DNA of 14,481 bases. Origin: QYOJ01 sp043806735 (lineage in GTDB: Bacteria; Bacteroidota; Bacteroidia; Bacteroidales; FEN-979). Below are positions 5,196-12,217 of this stretch, in pieces. The notes beneath the pieces are model-generated. The model worked only from the letters and a program-made list of their open reading frames with translations. It did not search any database and had not been told where the DNA came from. The stretch lies in assembly GCA_043806735.1 (NCBI GenBank), contig JAZDGR010000046.1, forward strand, positions 1-14,481, read 5' to 3'. Position numbers and translations under genes: made by a program. Each line of letters starts with the position of its first letter. Within the stretch, counting starts at the first letter, position 1.

Positions 5196-6191
5196 TTTTT
5201 CAACCAAATCCGCCATCCTGCAGGAATAGCCATATTCATTGTCGTACCAGGCGACAATCTTGACGAAATTGCCTCCCAGGACCTTGGTCAGGAGCGAGTC
5301 AAAGATGGATGAATGCGGGTTGCCTACGATATCCACACTCACCACAGGGTCGGTGCAATACTCCAGGATTCCTTTCATCTCTCCGTTTGCAGCTGATTTC
5401 ATGGCTGCATTGATCTCATCTTTCGTCGCATTTCTGCTCAGCAGGCAGGTCAGATCCACCAGGGAGCCATCGGGGGTGGGTACGCGAACGGCAAACCCGT
5501 CAAGTTTCCCCTCTAGGTCGGGGATAACCAGTCCGATGGCTTTGGCAGCGCCTGTTTTAGTCGGGATCATCGACATGGCAGCGGCCCGCGCACGGCGCAG
5601 GTCTTTATGCGGAGCATCCAGGATAATCTGGTCATTGGTGTAGGAATGGATCGTATTCATCAAACCTTTCACGATCCCGAAATTATCATGAAGCACTTTC
5701 GCGATTGGAGCCAGGCAGTTGGTTGTGCAGGAGGCATTGGAGATAAATTGCATGGCAGGCGTGATTAACCGGTCATTCACCCCGAGAACCACCGTGAGGT
5801 CAACATCCTCAGGATTATCGGCCGGAACTGAAAGGATTATTTTTTTTGCTCCGGCAGTAATGTGCTTTCCCATTTTTTCTTTGTTCCGGAAGATACCTGT
5901 TGATTCGATCACGACCTCAACTCTAAGTTTTCCCCAGGGCAGGTTTGCGGGATCGTGTTCGGCGAACACCTTCATCTTTTTCCCGTTTACCACCAGAAAT
6001 TCCCCCTCGACGATGATTGTTCCGGGAAATTTCCCATGAACGGAATCGTATTTTAACAGGTAAGCCAGGGTACCGGCATCGGTAAGATCATTGATGGCTA
6101 CTACTTCGACATTCGGTTTTGAAAGGAGTGCACGGTAGGTTAACCGCCCAATTCGACCGAATCCATTAATTCCAACTTTTATTGTTCCCAT
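5184..6191 (-). CDS. gapA: Glyceraldehyde-3-phosphate dehydrogenase, type I
   Basis: A 335-aa protein, the normal length for the cytosolic enzyme that converts glyceraldehyde 3-phosphate, phosphate and NAD+ to 1,3-bisphosphoglycerate. The Rossmann motif is GINGFGRIGRL (7-17). AINDLTD (32-38) carries the acidic residue that favours NAD+. The catalytic loop SNASCTTNCLAP (151-162) has nucleophile Cys155, and the base is His182. The sugar-phosphate loop TKTGAAKAIG (211-220) and WYDNEYGYS (315-323) are intact. The start is ATG 6191. The stop lies in an 8-bp tandem repeat. A TAATTTTG box about 47 nt upstream of the start is a good -7 candidate. The gene converges on the sigma/sensor operon and diverges from ppsR; it stands alone on its strand. 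Confidence 0.98.
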   Translation of the reverse strand: MGTIKVGINGFGRIGRLTYRALLSKPNVEVVAINDLTDAGTLAYLLKYDSVHGKFPGTIIVEGEFLVVNGKKMKVFAEHDPANLPWGKLRVEVVIESTGIFRNKEKMGKHITAGAKKIILSVPADNPEDVDLTVVLGVNDRLITPAMQFISNASCTTNCLAPIAKVLHDNFGIVKGLMNTIHSYTNDQIILDAPHKDLRRARAAAMSMIPTKTGAAKAIGLVIPDLEGKLDGFAVRVPTPDGSLVDLTCLLSRNATKDEINAAMKSAANGEMKGILEYCTDPVVSVDIVGNPHSSIFDSLLTKVLGGNFVKIVAWYDNEYGYSCRMADLVEKVAR

Positions 6192-6237
6192 ATTGATTGA
6201 TTTTATTATGTTTTTGTACTACTTCGGATTTCTATGT

Positions 6238-6245
6238 CAAAATTA
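6238..6245 (-). promoter_or_regulatory. Candidate gapA promoter -7 box
   Basis: On the minus strand the sequence is TAATTTTG, an exact match to the Bacteroidota -7 consensus TAnnTTTG, 47 nt upstream of the gapA ATG. No TTTG -33 element stands at the usual distance. It lies in the 135-nt divergent gapA/ppsR space. Confidence 0.45.
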
Positions 6246-6326
6246 CCAATTAATCCTTTAGCCGGGAAAAATCGGGCAAATTTTTGAAATGGAGCAGAAA
6301 AGGGATAGCTTCGCAGGAAAAACAAA

Positions 6327-7151
6327 ATGAAGACCATCTTTATCCTCTCCGACGGAACCGGCCGTACTGCCGAACGAGCGCTGATGGCAGCCCTGACCCA
6401 GTTTCCGAAGGCCACGGTGGAGATTGTCCTGAAACCTGAAATCCGTACCGAACAGCAGATTGAAGAGCTGATCCCGGAGATCAAAGCTGCTCATGGCCTG
6501 ATCGTGCATACCCTGGTGTCGCAGGCGCTGCGCGACAGCATGGTCCGTATTACCCGGATTCACAACATCAATGCGATCGATATTATGGGCCCCTTGCTGA
6601 GCAGGTTGGCTTTGTATTTAGCCAATTCGCCGACCCAGGAACCGGGCCTTTTTTACTCGCTGAATAAAGAGTACTTCAAACGGATTGATACCATGCAATT
6701 TGCGTTCAACCACGACGATGGCCAACGGTATTACGAGTACGACAAAGCGGAGATCGTGCTGGTTGGCGTTTCGCGCACCTTTAAAACTCCCCTGAGCATT
6801 TACCTTGCTTTCAAAGGTTGGTTTGTCGCTAATTACCCGGTAATCCTGGGAGTCGACCCTCCGGAGATTCTCTCCAGGATTCCCATGGGAAGGGTTTACG
6901 GTCTGACCACCGAACCCTTCGACCTCTCCACACTCCGTTCTGTCCGACAGAAATATCTTGGAGGATGTGGAGGAGAATATGCATCCCTTGAATACATCAA
7001 GAAGGAGCTCGCCTATGCCAACAGTATTTTCAGCGAAAATGAATGGCCCGTGGTTTCGGTCACATCCAAGCCGATTGAAGAGATCGCTTCGGAAATCCTG
7101 GCTATCAAACGCCGACTGAACCCTCAGCCAAATAGTCCCCAGTCCCAATAA
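6327..7151 (+). CDS. ppsR: Bifunctional kinase/pyrophosphorylase regulating PPDK or PEP synthase
   Basis: A 274-aa member of the PPSR (DUF299) family, which inactivates pyruvate phosphate dikinase or PEP synthase by ADP-dependent phosphorylation of a Thr next to the catalytic His, and reverses this by phosphorolysis. Landmarks: the N-terminal FILSDGTGRTAERAL (5-19), EPGLFYSLNKEYFKRIDTMQ (105-124) with FAFNHDDG after it, and the P-loop GVSRTFKTPLSIYLA (147-161), followed by VDPPEI and a C-terminal helix with SKPIEEIASEI. The P-loop is odd: the residue before Lys is Phe153, where Gly or Ser is usual (GVSRTSKT, GVSRTGKT). Start ATG 6327. The pyrG gene follows after 56 nt with its own promoter candidate. 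The nearby damaged ATP-grasp gene has no swivel domain, so the target must be encoded elsewhere. Confidence 0.95.
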   Translation: MKTIFILSDGTGRTAERALMAALTQFPKATVEIVLKPEIRTEQQIEELIPEIKAAHGLIVHTLVSQALRDSMVRITRIHNINAIDIMGPLLSRLALYLANSPTQEPGLFYSLNKEYFKRIDTMQFAFNHDDGQRYYEYDKAEIVLVGVSRTFKTPLSIYLAFKGWFVANYPVILGVDPPEILSRIPMGRVYGLTTEPFDLSTLRSVRQKYLGGCGGEYASLEYIKKELAYANSIFSENEWPVVSVTSKPIEEIASEILAIKRRLNPQPNSPQSQ

Positions 7152-7171
7152 AGTTCTTCGGGAAAAACTTT

Positions 7172-7179
7172 TAACTTTG
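7172..7179 (+). promoter_or_regulatory. Candidate pyrG-yidC promoter -7 box
   Basis: TAACTTTG matches TAnnTTTG exactly, 28 nt upstream of the pyrG ATG, giving an expected leader of about 20-25 nt. A convincing TTTG -33 element is not seen. It suggests that pyrG-yidC can be transcribed separately from ppsR. Confidence 0.45.
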
Positions 7180-7207
7180 CACCTTCTTTTCAACAGAGGA
7201 TGAGTCT

Positions 7208-8824
7208 ATGTCAAAAACCAGATATATTTTTGTAACAGGTGGCGTTACATCTTCACTGGGGAAGGGGATCATTTCCTCCTCCATTGCAAAACTGCTGGTT
7301 TCCAGGGGATTCTCTGTTGCCATCCAGAAACTGGACCCTTACATCAACATTGACCCCGGGACACTGAACCCGTATGAACACGGAGAATGTTTCGTTACCG
7401 ACGACGGAGCAGAAACAGACCTGGACCTGGGGCATTATGAGCGGTTCACCAACGTACGGACATCCCAGGCCAACAACGTGACTACCGGGGTCATTTATCA
7501 GTCGGTGATAACCAAAGAACGGGAAGGGGTGTTCCTGGGGGAAACCGTACAAGTCATTCCTCACATTACCGATGAAATCAAATACCGGATCAAGCTCCTT
7601 GCAAACCGTGGAAATTTTGATTTCCTGATCACCGAGATCGGAGGGACGGTAGGTGATATCGAGTCATTGCCCTTCATTGAAGCGGTCCGTCAGTTGAGAT
7701 GGGAACTGGGAAAGAGCAGCGTCGTGGTACACCTGACCCTGGTGCCTTACCTGGCAGCCGCAGGTGAACTTAAAACCAAACCTACCCAGCACTCGGTAAA
7801 AATGTTGCAGGAACAGGGAGTTCAACCGGATATCATCGTTTGCCGAACCGAAAAAAAGCTGAACGAAGGAATACGGAACAAAATAGCCTTGTTTTGTAAC
7901 GTCACACCCACCTCCGTCATTGAATGTATCGATGCGGAGACCATTTACGATGTCCCGGTCCTGATGAGGAAGGAGAACCTCGATGTAGAGATTTTACAAA
8001 AAACCGAGATGCCTTTCGATACAGAACCCGATCTTGGGGATTGGGAACGCTTTCTTCAAAAACTGAAGAATCCTCAGCATGAGGTTCACATCGGACTGAT
8101 CGGAAAATATGTTGAATTGAAAGATGCGTATAAATCGATCAATGAATCTTTTATTCATGCAGGGGCTGCGAACGAGTGCAGAGTGAATGTGAAATCCATC
8201 CACTCTGAACATATAGATGCATCGACCGTCAATGAAAAATTGAGCGGACTGGATGGGATCCTGGTAGCTCCGGGATTTGGAGAACGGGGAATTGAAGGAA
8301 AAATCACAGCCATCGGGTATGCCCGTGAAAACAAAATCCCCTTCTTCGGAATTTGTCTGGGGATGCAATGTGCCGTGATCGAATTTGGCCGGAACGTACT
8401 TGGTTTAAAAGAGGCCCATTCTACCGAGTTCAACCGTTCGACACCTTACCCTGTGATCGATATGATGGAGATTCAGAAAAAGATCGTGGGACTTGGAGGT
8501 ACCATGAGGCTGGGAAGTTATCCATGCAGGTTGGGTAAAGGCACGAACGTCCTCAGGATTTATCAGTGCCAGGATATTTCAGAACGGCACCGGCACAGAT
8601 TCGAGTTCAACAATGAGTATAAGGATGCATACAGCAAAGCAGGCATGATTCCCGCTGGGTTGAATGAGAAAGATGACCTGGTCGAGATTATCGAATTGAA
8701 AGACCACCCCTGGTTTGTTGGTGTGCAGTTTCACCCTGAATTTAAAAGTACGGTAGCTACCCCGCATCCGTTGTTTGTCAGTTTTGTTAAAGCCGCGTTG
8801 GATCATGCCGGGAAGGCCGGATAA
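7208..8824 (+). CDS. pyrG: CTP synthase (glutamine-hydrolysing)
   Basis: A 538-aa protein of normal length that makes CTP from UTP, ATP and glutamine. The N-terminal amidoligase domain (1-270) has YIFVTGGVTSSLGKG (6-20), DPYINIDPGT (43-52), ETDLDLGHYERF (69-80) and EIGGTVGDIES (143-153). The class I glutamine amidotransferase domain (290-535) has the nucleophile Cys383 in GICLGMQ and the dyad His509-Glu511 in GVQFHPEF; the oxyanion loop is APGFGERG (354-361). All key residues are present. Start ATG 7208, preceded by an AGAGGATGAG purine stretch. It ends 12 nt before yidC, so the two are very likely one transcript. Confidence 0.99.
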   Translation: MSKTRYIFVTGGVTSSLGKGIISSSIAKLLVSRGFSVAIQKLDPYINIDPGTLNPYEHGECFVTDDGAETDLDLGHYERFTNVRTSQANNVTTGVIYQSVITKEREGVFLGETVQVIPHITDEIKYRIKLLANRGNFDFLITEIGGTVGDIESLPFIEAVRQLRWELGKSSVVVHLTLVPYLAAAGELKTKPTQHSVKMLQEQGVQPDIIVCRTEKKLNEGIRNKIALFCNVTPTSVIECIDAETIYDVPVLMRKENLDVEILQKTEMPFDTEPDLGDWERFLQKLKNPQHEVHIGLIGKYVELKDAYKSINESFIHAGAANECRVNVKSIHSEHIDASTVNEKLSGLDGILVAPGFGERGIEGKITAIGYARENKIPFFGICLGMQCAVIEFGRNVLGLKEAHSTEFNRSTPYPVIDMMEIQKKIVGLGGTMRLGSYPCRLGKGTNVLRIYQCQDISERHRHRFEFNNEYKDAYSKAGMIPAGLNEKDDLVEIIELKDHPWFVGVQFHPEFKSTVATPHPLFVSFVKAALDHAGKAG

Positions 8825-8836
8825 AGTAAGGTAATC

Positions 8837-10786
8837 ATGAACAGAAACACAATCATCGGGCTTGTCCTGATCTTTGGTATTTTTATTGCGTATGCCTATT
8901 TCATGTCTCCCTCCAAAGAAGAAACGGCGGCCGGGAAGCAAAAAGCGGATTCGCTTGCATGGGTCATGAAAGAGCGGCGGGATTCTGCCATCCGTCAGAA
9001 TGCAAGGCGACAGGCGCTGGAAAATCTGGCCAGGAAACAGGAAATGGAGGAAAAAGGAGAACTCATCGACCCTACCGCATTGGTTCAACTGGAATTGAAA
9101 GACCAGCTCGGACTGTTTGCCGGTTCAGCTTCCGGGGAAAACAGATACATCACGCTGGAAAGCGATCTGCTCAAATTCCGGATCGCGTTGAAAGGCGGGA
9201 GAATTGAACAGGTGGAGTTGAAAAATTACACGAGCTGGGAGAAAAAACCTACGATTCTGTTACATCCTGATTCCCTGCATTTTGGTTTTTCGTTCTTTGC
9301 CGGCAACCGGCTGATCAATACGGAACGTCTTTATTTTCATCCCTACTGGACCGACAGCAAATGGACCGGACAAGATTCACTGGTTGTTACAGGTAGCGAT
9401 TCCCTGCAATTCGCCATGCGCGCTTACCCCGATGCCCCGCAGGGAGGATTCAATCGTGAAAAATACATCGAGTTCCTTTTTACGCTTCACGGCGATCAAT
9501 ACATGCTCGGCTACCAGGTAAACTTTGAGGGGATGCAGGACGTCATTGATCCCTCTACGACCTACCTGGTACTCAACTGGAGAGAAAATCTGACCCGGGA
9601 AGAGAAAAGTCTCAAGATGGAAAGAATGAATTCCACTATCTATTATAAGTACCTGGAAGATAAGGTGGATTACCTGAGTGAGACCAAGGATGAGGAAAAA
9701 TTTCTCAGGAATGAAAAGGTCAGGTGGGTCTCATTCAAACAACAATTCTTTCTTACGACGTTGATCGCCGGTACCTACTTTGCCGAGCCCCGGATCCAGA
9801 CGCTGACCCTTCCTTTGACCGGAAATTACCTCAAATCAATGTACGCCGAAATCGGGATTCCGTTTTCTCCAACCGAAACAAAGTCAATTCCCATGCGAAT
9901 GTACATGGGTCCCAATAAATATTACACCCTGCGGAAGTACCACCTCGACCTGGAAAAACAAATTCCGCTTGGCTGGAGCTTCTTTTTAATGGCGTGGATC
10001 AACCAGTATGCGGTCATCCCGGTATTTACTTTTTTTGGCGACCTTGGCTGGAATTATGGGATCATCATCCTGATCCTGACCATTATGCTTAAGATTGTGC
10101 TGTTTCCGATTGCCTTTAAAACCTATAAATCTTCCGCCAAAATGAGGGTTCTGAAGCCCGATATTGAAGAGATCACCAAGAAATTCCCGAAAAAGGAAGA
10201 CGCGATGAAAAAGCAGAAGGCAACGATGGACCTCTACAAGCGGGCCGGTGTAAATCCATTGGCCGGCTGCATCCCGATGCTGCTCCAGTTTCCGATCCTC
10301 ATTGCGTTGTTCCGGTTCTTCCCGTCCTCGATTGAACTCCGCCAGCAGCCTTTCCTGTGGGCCACCGACCTCTCCTCGTATGATTCCATCTGGACATTTC
10401 CGAATGGGTTTACCATTCCTTTTTACGGCGATCATGTGAGCTTATTTGCCCTTCTGATGACCATTTCAAGCGTTCTTTATACCCGCGTGAATGAACAGAT
10501 GATGACCGGAACCCAGCAACAGATGCCGGGGATGAAGACCATGATGTACCTGATGCCGGTCATGTTCCTTTTCTGGTTCAACGACTATTCCTCCGGTCTC
10601 AGCTACTATTACCTGCTTGCGAACGTGTTTACATTCCTTCAGATCTTCCTGATCAGAAGGACCATTGATGAAAAGAAACTTCACGCTCAGATCGAAGCCA
10701 ACAAGAAAAAAACACCGAAAAAATCAGGCTTCCGGAAACGGCTGGAAGATATGACGAAGAAACGGGGATACCCGGTGAAACGGTAA
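8837..10786 (+). CDS. yidC: Membrane protein insertase YidC
   Basis: A 649-aa YidC/Oxa1-family insertase that places membrane proteins in the inner membrane, alone or with SecYEG. The first membrane helix is at 5-22 (TIIGLVLIFGIFIAYAYF). A large periplasmic beta-sandwich domain follows to about 370. The conserved insertase core has helices at about 376-397, 405-428 (followed by the cytoplasmic SSAKMRVLKPDIEEITKKFP loop), 474-495 (GCIPMLLQFPILIALFRFF), 533-548 and 569-607 (two helices). A Lys/Arg-rich cytoplasmic tail (608-649) ends in KRGYPVKR, typical for ribosome contact. Length fits Bacteroidota YidC. Pairing with pyrG is an arrangement I associate with this phylum. Its stop is 4 nt from that of the convergent mqnA. 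Confidence 0.98.
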   Translation: MNRNTIIGLVLIFGIFIAYAYFMSPSKEETAAGKQKADSLAWVMKERRDSAIRQNARRQALENLARKQEMEEKGELIDPTALVQLELKDQLGLFAGSASGENRYITLESDLLKFRIALKGGRIEQVELKNYTSWEKKPTILLHPDSLHFGFSFFAGNRLINTERLYFHPYWTDSKWTGQDSLVVTGSDSLQFAMRAYPDAPQGGFNREKYIEFLFTLHGDQYMLGYQVNFEGMQDVIDPSTTYLVLNWRENLTREEKSLKMERMNSTIYYKYLEDKVDYLSETKDEEKFLRNEKVRWVSFKQQFFLTTLIAGTYFAEPRIQTLTLPLTGNYLKSMYAEIGIPFSPTETKSIPMRMYMGPNKYYTLRKYHLDLEKQIPLGWSFFLMAWINQYAVIPVFTFFGDLGWNYGIIILILTIMLKIVLFPIAFKTYKSSAKMRVLKPDIEEITKKFPKKEDAMKKQKATMDLYKRAGVNPLAGCIPMLLQFPILIALFRFFPSSIELRQQPFLWATDLSSYDSIWTFPNGFTIPFYGDHVSLFALLMTISSVLYTRVNEQMMTGTQQQMPGMKTMMYLMPVMFLFWFNDYSSGLSYYYLLANVFTFLQIFLIRRTIDEKKLHAQIEANKKKTPKKSGFRKRLEDMTKKRGYPVKR

Positions 10787-10790
10787 TGTT

Positions 10791-11543
10791 TCAGGTTCCT
10801 TCATTTATAAACGAAAGGAACAACCGCATCCCCTCCAGTTTTTTTTCGTCAAGCACAAAAGAGATATTCTCTTCATAATACCTGAGTACATCGATCTCAG
10901 GAGGGATCCGGTTGGAGAAAAATTCAGGGACTTCGTTTTTTCGTCGTATTCCGTAAGCAAGCGCGTTATTGAATTTGGCCAGAAATCCTTCGGGAAGGGG
11001 TTTTATCGCCATCCACACCGCGAAGACAAACGGAAGTGAGGTGAACCGGATCCATTCTGCAGCCAGGTCATAAACATACGGGTATTCTTTGACCAGTCTG
11101 AAGGTCTTATCCCCGATGGCAAGCAGGGATTCAATTCCGCGCACCTGTTCTGCTCCTCCGGGCTCCAGTGACTTCCACCTGGAGTCGATTTTCCAGAAGT
11201 GCCTTGCCAGAACCTTGACCAGATGAACACTGGTTCTTGAATCGTAATCAAGCGCTATCTCCGTGATCTTTTTCAACGGCACCTGGCTTAGCAGGAGCAC
11301 GGTTTTAACCTCTCTCACAGCGCCAATGCAGAAATCGGAAACCAGGATAGGATCTTTCAGTTCAGGGATGGCGCCCACGGGAACCAAAGCGAGGTCGACG
11401 GTTCCCTGTTTGAGCTTATCGGCGCACAATGACGGAATATCCAGTTGCAGATCAACGTCGTCAAGCTCTCCACTGGTCTTGATCCCGAATACAAATGGAA
11501 ATGTATTCAGATACGATACGGCCGATATTTTAATTGGTTCCAT
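10791..11543 (-). CDS. mqnA: Chorismate dehydratase, futalosine menaquinone pathway
   Basis: A 250-aa protein from ATG 11543; the frame is open five codons further to a TTG, but MEPIKISAVSYLNTFPFVFG is the natural family start. MqnA removes water from chorismate to give 3-enolpyruvylbenzoate, the first step of the futalosine route to menaquinone. It has the periplasmic-binding-protein-like fold. Landmarks are AVSYLNTFPF (8-17), VDLALVPVGAIPEL (about 49-62), SDFCIGAVREVKTVLLLSQ (about 69-87) and LPFVFAVWMAIK (about 169-180). The usual family lysine/glycine positions near the start (YLNTKP) are changed to YLNTFP, as seen in some members. It implies a menaquinone-using respiratory chain made by the futalosine route. 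It stands alone on its strand, divergent from the small membrane-protein gene at 11637. Confidence 0.93.
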   Translation of the reverse strand: MEPIKISAVSYLNTFPFVFGIKTSGELDDVDLQLDIPSLCADKLKQGTVDLALVPVGAIPELKDPILVSDFCIGAVREVKTVLLLSQVPLKKITEIALDYDSRTSVHLVKVLARHFWKIDSRWKSLEPGGAEQVRGIESLLAIGDKTFRLVKEYPYVYDLAAEWIRFTSLPFVFAVWMAIKPLPEGFLAKFNNALAYGIRRKNEVPEFFSNRIPPEIDVLRYYEENISFVLDEKKLEGMRLFLSFINEGT

Positions 11544-11555
11544 CCGACGTCGTGA

Positions 11556-11563
11556 CAAAAATA
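11556..11563 (-). promoter_or_regulatory. Candidate mqnA promoter -7 box
   Basis: TATTTTTG on the minus strand fits TAnnTTTG, only 12 nt before the mqnA ATG. If used, the leader would be very short (about 6 nt). The region is AT-rich, so chance is possible. Confidence 0.3.
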
Positions 11564-11605
11564 ATGAAATTCAGTTTGTTTCAGTGGCATGTCGATTTAG
11601 TAGAT

Positions 11606-11613
11606 TAAATTTG
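11606..11613 (+). promoter_or_regulatory. Candidate -7 box for the 11637 gene and receptor
   Basis: TAAATTTG matches TAnnTTTG exactly and lies 23 nt before the GTG start at 11637. A TTTG occurs at 11575-11578, but the 27-nt spacing is longer than the usual -33/-7 distance. Confidence 0.4.
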
Positions 11614-11636
11614 CAGTTCCATCTGCTTCCGAAACC

Positions 11637-12131
11637 GTGAGAAAAACGCTGGCTCTTGGTTTGCTTCTTGTCATCCTGTTGAACTCCATGGGATACTATG
11701 TCATTTTTGAATTGAACCGGTACATAATCCGGAAGGAGATGCGCGGTTTGATTGGAACCGGAAAGAAAATTTCCATGTTGGAAATCACGGATCCCGGTAA
11801 CGACAAAAACTTCAGGTGGGTTGACACGCATGAGATCCTGGTTCATGGCAGGCTTTATGATGTTATTTATACCAGCCAGCGGGGAACTAAGACCCTCTAT
11901 TATTGCTACCGGGATGTCAAAGAAGAGAAGCTGATCAGCGCCTTTCACCGCGCCAACAACAGCAAACTCACGCAGGCATTATGGCACATGCTGTCAAAGA
12001 TCGTCGTGACATTTCATACACTCCGGATTGATCAGGTCAGCCCTGTCAGCTATTCCTATCCGCAGTTGATATGCAAGACCTGCTCGGTATTCCTTCCTCC
12101 CGGAAATCCGCCTCCCCGGATGTTTCTGTGA
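11637..12131 (+). CDS. Membrane-anchored small protein upstream of a TonB receptor
   Basis: A 164-aa protein from GTG 11637. A single N-terminal helix (4-25, TLALGLLLVILLNSMGYYVI) works as anchor or signal. The rest is a soluble domain with FRWVDTHEILVHGRLYDVIY (59-78) and TLYYCYRDVKEEKLI (86-100), a pattern I know from Bacteroidota proteins encoded next to TonB-dependent receptors, but with no known function. Three cysteines are present, two in CKTC (146-149), followed by a proline-rich end (PPGNPPPRM). The CxxC could bind metal or haem, or form a disulfide; that is inference. The receptor starts 86 nt downstream, so co-transcription is likely; a T-rich stretch at 12178-12194 lies between them. 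Confidence 0.7.
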   Translation: MRKTLALGLLLVILLNSMGYYVIFELNRYIIRKEMRGLIGTGKKISMLEITDPGNDKNFRWVDTHEILVHGRLYDVIYTSQRGTKTLYYCYRDVKEEKLISAFHRANNSKLTQALWHMLSKIVVTFHTLRIDQVSPVSYSYPQLICKTCSVFLPPGNPPPRMFL

Positions 12132-12217
12132 TACATTTCCTGTAGCACACTGTGAAGGGGTGCACATGGAAGTAGTTTCTTTTCTTTTTTTTTCACTGAT
12201 AATCAAATTTTTGTATT

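Noticed and set aside
7994..8433. Minus-strand frames inside pyrG, yidC, gapA and the TonB receptor
   Set aside because: They are shadows of strongly conserved coding frames and show no motif of their own.
11544..11558. TTG start for mqnA adding MSRRR
   Set aside because: The ATG five codons in gives the normal family N-terminus; the extra basic residues have no support.
12132..12217. Terminator between the 11637 gene and the receptor
   Set aside because: A T-rich run exists, but the only stem before it is four base pairs, so read-through into the receptor is more likely.
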